Source of the DNA: Flammula alnicola | Lineage: Eukaryota; Basidiomycota; Agaricomycetes; Agaricales; Strophariaceae | DNA length: 64,000 nucleotides | Assembly: GCA_015499995.1 (NCBI GenBank) | Contig: JADNRV010000058.1 | Span: 186,001 to 250,000 of the forward strand | Reading direction: 5' to 3' | In this document: positions 22,816 to 32,520 of the stretch, piece by piece | Numbering within the stretch: the stretch's first letter is position 1 | Layout of the letters: each line of letters begins with the position of its first letter | Notes under the pieces: model-generated | Seen by the model: only the letters and a program-made list of their open reading frames with translations | Databases searched by the model: none | Told to the model about the DNA's origin: nothing | Position numbers and translations under genes: made by a program

Positions 22816-23459
22816 CACTGCTGGCAACAGGTTATTTAAGTTGACCAAAAATGATTAAGAAAATAAATTAAACATGTTTGCATTTTTTCGACCGTTTTCT
22901 CAGATCATGAATCTATTAAAAATAATAGATTTTAAGTGTGACAAAACATAATATAAATCCTACCTTATTATAATGTTTTTAACCCCACGAAACCGAAATT
23001 TTATGTCTTGTTTTTTGTGGAGGGAAAATCTTTTGTGAATTTCCGTATTCACATTTTCTTTTGTTGTCTCGTAAATGATAAATTTAGCATGAATTTTAGT
23101 TATCTGCTAAACACAAAGAACAATGTTTCGCACCCAAACTGAATTGAAAATATTTTTTATTTGTTTTAAATGGACCAAAACTCGGTGCAAATACTATATT
23201 TGACGACGAGAACAATAAGACAATAAACTTTGCCTTTCTGTCACAATTTTTCGATCACAAAAATTGGCACAAATATTAGATTCAATAGGCACATAAATAC
23301 AACTGAAAATGAAGTAGTCGGCAAAAGAATTTTCGTACCAAAAATTGTTGCGTTGAAAATAGATTTTATGCGACAGAAAAGCGGCCCAAACACGCAAACA
23401 TGTTTAATTTATTTTCTTAATCATTTTTGGTCGACTTAAATAACCTGTTGCCAGCAGTG
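22816..23459. mobile_element. 644-bp non-autonomous DNA transposon with 66-bp TIRs (CACTG ends)
   Basis: The termini 22816-22881 and 23394-23459 are inverted copies of each other over 66 bp with one mismatch. Both start CACTGCTGGCAACAGG. The flanking triplets GGA (22813-22815) and GGA (23460-23462) look like a 3-bp target duplication. The interior is AT-rich and non-coding. CACTG ends plus a 3-bp duplication fit a CACTA/EnSpm-type deletion derivative; no transposase is present inside. Confidence 0.88.
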
Positions 23460-24028
23460 GGAGATGCTTATGAAATGTATGTGAGCTCGCCCTCGAGCAG
23501 CCGCTGGCAGGATATCACAACTCGCCACAGTGGAGTGGGAAGCTCGTCCTGACCAAAGAACGATTTGGACAGTCATCGGTCGAATGCTGGTTTGGAATTG
23601 CTTAAAAATCCCGTTGTACAGACGTGGGATCATAGTTGAAGGCTGAGCTTGCGCAGTGTGTGTTTACAGCTACATTTGGGAACTATACAGCCGAGTCCAT
23701 CCCATTAGGGGAGCCCATAGGATTATCTGTGCATCTAGTTCATGAGAAAGGATTTTACACGTCTCGGCCTGAAAGAGCAAAATCCAGGATGATCGCAACG
23801 AATAGCGGTTCTTCTCGGTCATCGATGCATGTTAGGAAACACCCGGAGTGCTGAATAACTGGAATGTCGAGTATGCACAAAGGTAGGTTCCCTTGATTGG
23901 CAAATGGTCTGGGGGTGAAGCTTTGAACGCTCGTTCCGAAAAAGAAAACAACGCACACAAAAGGAAGAAGAAAGATAGGTTCATTATACACCCATATAGT
24001 ACATCCTGGAGTTGGCTGCATGCGCAAT
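23460..24028. other. Intergenic, nothing recognised
   Basis: 570 bp between the inverted-repeat element and the 3' end of PRE1. It must contain the PRE1 3' UTR and terminator. No coding signal is evident. Confidence 0.4.
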
Positions 24029-24722
24029 TCACAGTTCTATCTCCCGAACACCGTCCTTATCCACAATCTTGACTTTATACTTCTCAGGGCTGACGACGAG
24101 ACGCTTTGAAACCTCGTCGAGGCAGCGCTTCAGCGTTGCCAGTCCTTCCTCGAGGGAGGCGCTCGGGTCATGGTAACTTTGACAGACGAGGTGTGAATTC
24201 AGAGAGTTGAAAGAGAAAAGCTTCCGACATACCGATCCAACAAACTCAGGGCAAAGTATGAACCATAACCGTGCGCTGCGAATGGCACCTCCGTCATTGT
24301 GCCAAGATAGTCAATCCAGTAGAGATGAGGGTCATTTGTTGCGGTATCGTATCCGCCAAGGAGAAGGTTTACGGAGTATGGTTTACGGGATCGAAGAGAG
24401 TCGGCGAGGGCTTTACGAATCCATGAGGCAGCAGCAGCTGGCCGGAGGGGGTAAAGATTGCGAATCTGGTAGAGGCGGATATTGCGTTCGACGTATTCAG
24501 CGAATTGGACGGTGTCGCCTGTACACTTTTCGTTAGAAAAAGGATTTGTATCAGTGAAAAGCTCTACTTACCTGGTTCACCAGAGTACGCCATGAGAAGA
24601 TGAGGGCTCAAAGTCTTGATTTTGTCCTCGTCGATTTTCATTTTGACGATCGAGCGAGCCGCTGTGGTATCGGCAGCCATAATGAGGTAGCCTTTTCCTG
24701 TAAGCGCGAATGAGGTCTCCAT
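24029..24722 (-). CDS. PRE1: 20S proteasome subunit beta-4 (PRE1/PSMB2)
   Basis: Non-catalytic beta subunit of the 20S proteasome core, nuclear and cytoplasmic. Three exons (24572-24722, 24233-24518, 24029-24176) give a 194-residue protein, close to the family length. The start [20 protein letters not shown] lacks the N-terminal catalytic threonine and propeptide of active beta subunits, as expected for beta-4. Diagnostic strings are [79 protein letters not shown] and the C-terminal [15 protein letters not shown]. Both introns are short with GTAAGT and GTATGT donors. A truncated copy of the first exon lies at about 27.4 kb. Confidence 0.95.
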
Positions 24723-25376
24723 TATACAAGAGACTTTGAAGTTAAGAGAGTGAGTGAGGGAGGGCTGAAAGAAGTTACGCGTCCTGACCACCAGACGCGC
24801 GTCCTCTCACAACCCCTAACCCTGAGAACAGTATTGTTGGTCACGTTACATAGTGATTGAATATTCTGCGACTTTCAGCCTGGGACAGCTGGTCTCCGTC
24901 CCATTCGCATCGAAAACCCGGGTTGACATTTTCAGTAGCAGGAACAGCAACACGTACATTGACAAACGAGTTGGCCACGTTGCGTTCGCCGCATCACTGT
25001 CAAGCCGCAATCACGACGTCCAAGCCCATTTACCAAACGACGACCCTCAATCCGCCTTAAACTGTCTCGTTGACACGAGTGTCGGGCACGAGAACCTTTT
25101 GCGAACAGTTTCAATACAAGGCAACAGAACTTTGACGACTCTCGGGCGGTGATATTTGATGTCCGTAGAGCGCGCACGATTACAATGGTAGAAATCTTTC
25201 TATGACAGTCCTTCCTTGAACGAAGATCACGCTAGGATTCAGTCTATCTGATCGCTCTTTTATTCAGGTGAGGAAGAACAATATATTCTTGGAGGAGAAG
25301 ATTCGTCTTGGTTCCCATCTCCTCACTCCGACGTCTGAGCTCCCCTGCGTCCACGACATACCTGGGACGAGAGACT
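24723..25376. other. Divergent intergenic region PRE1 / DUF6534
   Basis: 654 bp between two divergent start codons, expected to hold both promoters. Overlapping open frames at 24853-25177 on both strands show no domain and no splice structure, and I do not call them genes. Confidence 0.4.
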
Positions 25377-27277
25377 ATGCAATTGAGCACTGCGCTTGAT
25401 AGTACTCTTGGCGCTGCGTTCTTAGGCACCTTGGCAGCAGCTATGTGAGCTCACAGTCCATCCTCGCTCAATTTATCATCACTGACCGACATTTGTCCAG
25501 TTTCTATGGACTTACGAGCGTCCAGACTTTTATTTACTTTCAAAACTGTGCGGGAGATGGCCGGTTCTTGAAATCTTGGGTAAGCAGAGGGTGTGACTAT
25601 TCTCCAATCTCCTGACTAAGATGCTACCCTTACAGGTATTCACTCTATGGTAGGCTTCAATACATGATCGGAAAGGAAAGGTTTCCTGATGCAACATTCA
25701 TTAGGATTTTAGACACCGTCCACATGGCATTCACTGCTCATGGCGTCTACTTTTATCTTGTGACGAATTTTGGGAATTTCGAGGCCTTAGCGGCGCCAAC
25801 CTGGTGAGTATATCCCTGTGCCTCACGCGCTGTCGAGCTCTGGTTAACTCTCCCATAGGTCGATCTTGGTGAGTCCACGAGAGTACTGCGATGCTAGCTT
25901 CTGATGTATAGTTTAACCAGGCGGGAGTATATCTCACGGTGAGCTCCTCACGGTCTCTAACTGTGTTCTTCTTCTGATCATCCCCGCCGTATAGAACATT
26001 AGTGATATCATTGTCAGAAGGTCTGTAAATCTTCCTTAACGCTACTTGAAAACCATTCACCAATATTCGTTTTGCGCAGCATTTTCGCGAAACGTATTTC
26101 AATATGTAGGGGTGAAGAATGTCTAGAAGGTGACATAGGCTGATGTTTTCATCAATCCACAGTATGCGGTCTACATGGGGGAATCCTACGAATTCTCCTT
26201 CCGGTCCTCATTGTAAGTTGCATCAATTTATTTCATCAATAACCCAGGTTTTTTGACTTGGTGCAAAGATAATTCTCTCTCTTGTCGTATTTAGTGAGTC
26301 GCCGTATCAATGCTCCGGGCCGACTTATTCAAGAACAAAAATCTATAATAGTATGTGGATGTGGTGAGTTCTTCATGCATCAGGCCGAAAATAAAATTTG
26401 ATGAACTGTATATTTGATTCTGATGTAGCTTTTGCCTCGAGAGCGTTCGTATTCGATAGAGCTGCTTCTCAAGGTTCCTGCTCAATGACCTTTCAGATTC
26501 ATACTTCATACCTTTGCACGACTGGATGAGGCTTCGGTATGTTGATTTCCCTTTTTTTTGCAAGTTATTTTGGTAATATCGACTGTATTTCCAGGTTTAC
26601 ATATACGCAAGCATTGCAGCTGGAGTAGCAGCAGATTCCACCATCGCAATATCACTTTGTATATTGCTCTTCAAGAGTCGCACAGAACTCAAGCGGTGAG
26701 CTCCCCTTGTCCTTCTAAAAGCTCTGCTTTTTATAGGACTGTTCCCAGAACGGACTCAATTTTGAATATCCTGATGGCGTTCAGTATTAATACAGGTGAA
26801 CTTCCATCTTATATATACATAGACATTCGCTATACTCACTTCTCGATTGCGAAGCATTGCTGACAAGGTAAATGAGACATCTTCTGTTGTTGTGCACACC
26901 TTAAAGAACGAAAATTTGGCAGTATATGTGCTCTTGCTTGCCTGATAACGGTAAGTTCTAGTATTCGCAAGCCTCCATTATTCACCTCGTCTGCTATAGT
27001 ACGCCATCTGGCCGCAACGGCTTATCTTCGTGGGCATATATTTCACCCTCAGTAAATGTGGGCGTTCAATCCGGCTCCCTGATGAAGAGAGATGTTGACG
27101 TATTGTATCACAGTATTTGTTAACTCACTGCTAGCATCCCTCAATTCCCGAGGAATGCTGAGAAGCAAGGTTGAGCAGGGCCCCAGTCTTAGTTTCGGGG
27201 CCATGCTCGAGTCAGTCGACTCACCGATGCAGAGTACATCGGGGACGGCGGAACCCACTCCCCAAAATCCTGTATAA
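25377..27277 (+). CDS. DUF6534-type seven-transmembrane protein
   Basis: Integral membrane protein of a family expanded in Agaricomycetes, function unknown. The ATG at 25377 gives MQLSTALDSTLGAAFLGTLA. About 14 small exons with short introns join in frame: FYGLTSVQTFIYFQNCAGD, WILDTVHMAFTAHGVYFYLV, VYLTNISDIIVR, GGILRILLPVLI, VYIYASIAAGVAADSTIAIS, LCILLFKSRTELKRTDSILN, LMAFSINTALLTS, YAIWPQRLIFVGIYFTLSK and FVNSLLASLNSR. The TDSILN...NTALLTS and NSLLASLNSR blocks are the family signature. The serine-rich tail ends at the TAA at 27275-27277. All splice junctions could be phased, so the gene appears intact. The exact choice of some tiny exons in the middle (25920-26450) is less certain. Confidence 0.75.
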
Positions 27278-27360
27278 TAGCATGTCCACCAGTATTAGCC
27301 AGTCCAATAGCACTTACATATATTTCGCCACTAACGGCCACTATACTATTCACGCCCAGG

Positions 27361-27494
27361 ATTCGCCATGAGAAGATGAGGGCTCAGGGCTCAGCATTTT
27401 GTCCTCGTCGACTTTCATTTTGACTATTGGGCAAGCCGCTGTTGCATCAGCAGCGATAATGAGGTACCCTGTTCCTGTAATGGCGAAACATATT
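27361..27494 (-). pseudogene. Fragment of proteasome beta-4 first exon
   Basis: The minus strand reads CFAITGTGYLIIAADATAAC, then IVKMKVDEDK and LSPEPSSSHGES. It is clearly a diverged copy of PRE1 exon 1 ([40 protein letters not shown]), and DNA identity is high across about 130 bp. The ATG context is lost and the frame shifts in the LSPHLL part. No further exons follow. It is a partial duplication stranded between the DUF6534 gene and the MFS gene, in the same orientation as the parent. Confidence 0.88.
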
Positions 27495-27777
27495 GCAGCC
27501 TCTCCTTCAATCAGCTGGAGTTTGATATTGCAATAGGCTGATATTATCACGGTACAGACTAAGACATTGCCGGATAGCATTATATTTTCCATCATCTCTT
27601 CACCGTAATGACGGATCTCTAGGATGACGGATGGTTTCATCTGCAGCGGTCTTACTTATGAGAAACATCGAATTCGTGTACAGAATTCATTGGATAAGGT
27701 TTTGATTACTAGTTAAATTCATATATTCGTACATGCATGTGTTCTCAAGAAATATGTAACGTTCACATTAGAGCTTC

Positions 27778-30446
27778 TCATAGATCATCTCGGCATCTTA
27801 ATGCAGCGAATATTTTGCCTGAAGTTTCATCAGTACGATCGAAGAGAGAGTAGGAAAGACCAGTGAAAAATAGATAGATGCGCACCCGTAAATCTCTTCC
27901 CTTCCACTGCAGGAATGGCACAACGAGGAAAAATAGGCCAGCGACAATGCTGCGAGAGGAAAAGTCAGGCCTTGATTTAGAGACAAGGCAGTAGATTCGG
28001 TCACGCACGCTGACTCGACACCGAAGGTCTGAATGGCACCGTGCTTAAGAGCCCAAGGCACTTGGAAGTAGGCAACGCTAAAGCCTATTAAAGTATTCGA
28101 TGATTTATCCTGGGTTGTATGATGAAAATTTCGTACCGCCAAGTGTTCGTGCCAGATTGATGAGAGCGCTGATTTCTCCCTAAACAATTTTGGAAAGAAA
28201 CACCGAACGTAAGTAGGGGAGTTTAGCCTTTGGGATGACGGGTATAGCTTGCCTGGTGTTTTGGGAAAGCGTCGTTGCAATATGCATAGACTGCTACTGT
28301 GTTGATCATGACTGAAAACTCCGCAATCCCCCAGCCCATGATCAAAGCGCCGACGCTGAGATGTTTCTCTAGCGCTGCACCGAGGGTAACGAAGCCGCAG
28401 ATGTACAACGGGACGGCGATATAACATGCCCTATTCATAATTAATTAAGAACCCTTGTGAACGATGCAGTCACTTACCATAGACGACTTTCGGCCTCGAA
28501 GACGCCACTATTTCGTCGGATGCTCACATTCATGATGTAGTCGTTCGTGTAACGGCCGACAATTTCGCCGAGCAAGACGGATACCTATGAAAGACGATTG
28601 AGATTATTCCCTGTGGTTGACAACAAAACTTACGATAGGTGTTCCGTATCCTCCGGCGACGGCAAACTGGCTAAAACCGTATCCAAATGGGGGAGGCGAA
28701 CCCAGGAAAACAGCATTGGTAACCTATCGATAAACGATAAAGCGTCGTTAGTACCTTACATATGCAAAAAGACTAGTTCGAATTACTTACATTTATACCA
28801 ATCGAAAAGCCGAAGAGCATCCCCTAACGATACCGGATTAGAATGCATACTTATATTACGAAAGCTATACAGTTACCTCGAATACCAAAAGCATAAGTAA
28901 ATGAGGTCTCCAGACGATGCGGAGAGGGCTTGTGACGGACTCCGTCCAGGAGATACGATACTTCTGCATCTTCCAGCCAGTCACTCCGATGAGTGTCTCG
29001 ATTCTGTGGCGAAGGCCTGTAGTATCAGGCTCGGGTATGGGCTTGACCGTACGGTCATACATACTAGATAAATAATTCAGCGTTCATTCTCTGTTTGGCG
29101 ATATCAAAAGAGCATTGAGAGCTTACGTTTCACGCATGAAGAAGATAATGAGGACAAGCACAATGGCGGAGTAAATAGAACCGATGCCATATGCCCATCT
29201 CCACGAAGTGCGCGCTACCAAGAATCCAAAAGCGAATGGAGACAAGAAAGGAGAAATAAGGAAACCCATGGTCCAGATGTTGAGCTTTGAAAGCCAGGAT
29301 GAGATCAAGATCGTCTTGTACCCCACAAATGTATTTACCTTCCGGGCCTGAAGGTGGAATGGGAAGAGATCAGTGACGACGTAAAGTCCCTAGGTAACAC
29401 GCGTTATTAAAATTGAGAAGTTTAACCATTAAAGATGAACTTACAGTAACCTGTGGCGCCGTCCTGGGACCGTAAGATCAGCATTAAGTGTATGGAATGA
29501 AGGTCATTGAATCTACCCAAAGAAAGCAGTCAAGCAACGCATGGCTACAGCCGTTGCCTCAGTTTCCTCCAAATATAGAAGTCGCGATACACGGACCTGT
29601 GAATGTCTTCAAGTTGGGGGCGAAGGTGCACCCGACAAGGAAACCCAGAGCCAGGAGCTTCGGGAATGGTTGTCAATGCGCCGTTTGAATCGCACCATAC
29701 GGAAAGCTTGCCTGAGACCAGAATAAAACAGGAAGCCGACCGAGTCGTCTAATCAACATAACCGCGAATAAACCGCCCCAGCCTAATTATACTCGCATCA
29801 AATCAAACAACCTCGGGTACAACGTGACCGAATACCTAGGAGGAAGATACTCCAACTAGCTCTCTGTGAATATGGGAGTTGCGACACATGGAAGACAGAC
29901 AACACACTTTGATGTGAGGTTGTTGATCACCCCCGTTGTCGTGTCATACTGTTTTGCCAGAGCAAAAATGGCGGCGATACCTGCAAGCGCGATGAGAACA
30001 TGCCTCTGTTTGAGCTACGGGTAGAGGGAAAGCATGGTTCGCGCGTTCGCTTACCAATTCCAGAATCGAAATCTGGGACTATAGCTGCGAGAGTCATGAT
30101 GACCAACAGGAGGTTTTTGCGTCCGTCGCTCCAATTCTGAGGGTCCCGGGCAGAGTCGGTCGGTTGTGGCCAAAGCACTTTGGTCCCATCGGGCGTTAGC
30201 TTCAATCTTGCTGCGATTGCTTCTCCCAGTTCGATCTTGGCCTCTCTGTAGAGACATATGTCAGAAATGATGTTCGCTTAAGAGAGGTGGGGAAGATAAT
30301 GAGGGGACGTACTCGGGATCTATAATCAAACGACCAGCTCGTTGCTCGTGGAATGAGTAGAGGTCGATCTCTGAGGCGGAGTCATGACTGTGGCTGGCGG
30401 AAGACTCGACGTCAGTCTTCTCGTTGAGGACCTTCTCTGAAGACAT
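27778..30446 (-). CDS. Major facilitator superfamily transporter (DHA1-like)
   Basis: Twelve-helix secondary carrier, probably in the plasma membrane; substrate unknown. The ATG at 30446 gives an acidic cytosolic N-terminus (MSSEKVLNEKTDVESSASHS). Next come IELGEAIAARLKLTPDGTKV and DPQNWSDGRKNLLLVIMTLA, followed by AIVPDFDSGIG: the DPxNWS motif just before helix 1 is typical of the fungal DHA1 group. Later exons carry LISPFLSPFAFGFLVARTSW with RWAYGIGSIYSAIVLVLIIF and the following FMRET, and after the central loop ALEKHLSVGALIMGWGIAEF, VYAYCNDAFPKHQ and AYFQVPWALKHGAIQTFGVE. The C-terminal helix FFLVVPFLQWKGRDLRVR runs to a stop at 27778, somewhat beyond the usual family end, so the final exon is uncertain. 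Numerous short introns occur. Confidence 0.82.
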
Positions 30447-31199
30447 CTTGAGCGATGGAAGGGTGGGTCAGAGAGAACTCAACAGCCCTGCTTCAGCTAA
30501 TAAGTACATGGGTGAATGCCGGATACATTTGGCTGCTTTGGGGAAAGGTTTCCCGCAGGCATTGTTACAGCATCGTCGGGATCATGGCAGGACCTTCCAC
30601 ACAAATGTCGTGAGTATGTAAACACGCAGGGTAAACAAAATGATGCTGTCACGCTGGGAAGCATATGACCAAACCAACTTTTGACTCTACATATCAAATA
30701 TGTGTATGCTTCTGCGCAACGGTGCCTGAAGACACAGTGGGTAAATGCGCTGGAAAAACAGTCAAATGCGGGATGATCTGTTTATGCAATCGCTCGTGAC
30801 TAGGTGAAGAAGGACTTCTGACTCTGAATGGGACGGTGTTCTCAGCGAACGGATCACACGTGAAGAAAGAATGTGATCACCAAGGAAAATGGGACCAATG
30901 TTGATAACATATACGGAACGTGAGAGCAATTTATCGTACATTGTAGTGGGTTGACTCCAGACCTATGGAATGGGGGGGGGGCAGGATTCAAGGGAGATGG
31001 TGACCGGAATCAAGTTATGGTGGTTCCATCTGTTATTGGGTGGGTCAGCCGTACAGTATGACATTTGTGATATGAAATGGCCTACTAAACAAGCACTACG
31101 AGGGCATTCAATGTTTTGACTGCCACTGCCTCGTCTTGCTTTGAAAAATTGGATGAGAGCGTGTCCAATTACAAAACCACAAATGGGAACCAAACGGAA
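30447..31199. other. Intergenic, nothing recognised
   Basis: Upstream region of the MFS gene, presumably its promoter, with a run of nine or more G at about 30970. No domain-bearing frame was found. Confidence 0.4.
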
Positions 31200-31820
31200 A
31201 AGCTTCATTGACAAGAGATTTGGCGTAGTATTATCAAGCGATCGATGCAATAATCCAACAAAAAGCTCTGCCGTTGTTTGCCATAAGATCCAATCCAAGG
31301 TGGACGCTCTCACGTAGAGCCTATATGTAGACAGGGCTTGAAAGCTTGACAGGCGCATGGCTTTGAAATATCGCACGCCAACTGCGAGAGTGATGGAGCT
31401 ACTAGGAGAGCCGATGAACGGGTGCGAGAGCCCGAGGGTTTTCTATGTCGTCCCATCGCCATGCTTAGAGAATACCTTCCAGGACATGTAGCTGGAAGTA
31501 CGATTCAGCCGGCAAGTACCCCTAAATCAAGCGCTGTTTAGTGGCTTTTCCACAGTTAGAGCAAGAGGTAGAATTACTATCCAATCAGGAGCGATATCAA
31601 GAAGTTTTACTAGTGGGTGGGAGAAGCTAACGACCTTGAAAATAAACAACGCAAAACAGCCGTCTTCGAACAAGACTCCGTTGACCAGCTCTTCCCAGCT
31701 ATAATTGCGCTTCTCCCAACTTTCAAAGTCTCGGGGTCGGTGAGCTGCCTTTCCTCGTCGTTCCTGGTCCCACTGTTTTACCGCAGGACACAGCTCCAAT
31801 AACGCAAAAAGATGCTCCCA
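31200..31820 (-). CDS. Possible unrecognised gene antisense to the 5' end of mitochondrial uS8
   Basis: Minus-strand frames look protein-like: MWEHLFALLELCPAVKQWDQ, WEELVNGVLFEDGCFALFIF, GYLPAESYFQLHVLE and GLSHPFIGSPSSSITLAVGV with RYFKAM. GT/AG-like borders lie between them, but one junction (around 31440-31475) could not be phased, so the model is incomplete. I recognise no family. It would overlap the first few codons of the plus-strand ribosomal gene. It may be a real unknown gene, a pseudogene or chance. The boundaries given are rough. Confidence 0.3.
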
Positions 31821-32273
31821 CATGACCTCTGCTCCAAAATCCAAAATGCGTTCCGCGCACGACACCAAAAGCTCTCCCTGAACCACAACACGCAGAACCT
31901 CGGGATCCTGAGCATCCTCCTTCGTGCCGGATTTATCTCGTCGATCACACGCGGGACCATCGCGGGACCTGACCCGCAGGGGTTCGGTGTTGTGAAGGAG
32001 TCGGAGCGGCGGATATGGGCAGACCTCAAGTACCGCGACGACCAGCCCGTGCTGAGCAACATGGAGCTCATCAGTAGGCCAAGTCGACGGGTGTATATGA
32101 CACCGAGCGAGATTCGTCTAATTTGCTCGGGTAGGAGGAGTGGCCAGGTGAAGCCGCTGGGTATGGGAGAGGTCGCGGTGGTGAAGACGGAAGACAAGGA
32201 GCATGAATGGTTGGAGGCTAGAGAGGCCCTGCAGATGAAGTTGGCTGGAGAAGTAGTTTGTCGGGCACGGTAA
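31812..32273 (+). CDS. MRPS8: Mitochondrial small-subunit ribosomal protein uS8m
   Basis: Intronless 153-residue protein of the mitochondrial 30S-like subunit, S8 family, which binds the central domain of 15S rRNA. MLPHDLCSKIQNAFRARHQK opens the N-terminal S8 fold. Then come ILSILLRAGFISSITRGTI, DLKYRDDQPVLSNMELISRP and SRRVYMTPSEIRLICSGRRS, with a C-terminus GMGEVAVVKTED, EAREALQMKLAGEVVCRA. The last block matches the S8 C-terminal signature region (in bacteria GGEVLC...). Length and start fit the fungal family. It is convergent with the snurportin gene, 247 bp apart. Confidence 0.9.
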   Translation: MLPHDLCSKIQNAFRARHQKLSLNHNTQNLGILSILLRAGFISSITRGTIAGPDPQGFGVVKESERRIWADLKYRDDQPVLSNMELISRPSRRVYMTPSEIRLICSGRRSGQVKPLGMGEVAVVKTEDKEHEWLEAREALQMKLAGEVVCRAR

Positions 32274-32520
32274 CAGGTTTCTGGGTGTTGGTGCGGGCTT
32301 TTCTGGGATTTTGTTTTGCCGTCTCGCTCATTGCCTATGTAACAGATCTAGCGCCATTTAATACTCACACCTATAATAAGACCACATATTTACGCCATTC
32401 CTTGTGAAGATATTTGGAAGAACCCAAGCAACATCCAGGGAGGTACTGCCGTGCATGAAATTCTTCTGTTAATGCAATGGAAACAAAGTAATGAATATTA
32501 CAGCATTCCTAATCCCGATT

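Noticed and set aside
22816..23459. The CACTG element as a deletion derivative of the 36-kb Tnp2 transposon
   Set aside because: The terminal sequences and target duplication lengths are different, so they cannot be the same family.
24853..25177. Overlapping open frames on both strands between PRE1 and the DUF6534 gene
   Set aside because: No domain, no splice signals, and the region must contain two divergent promoters.
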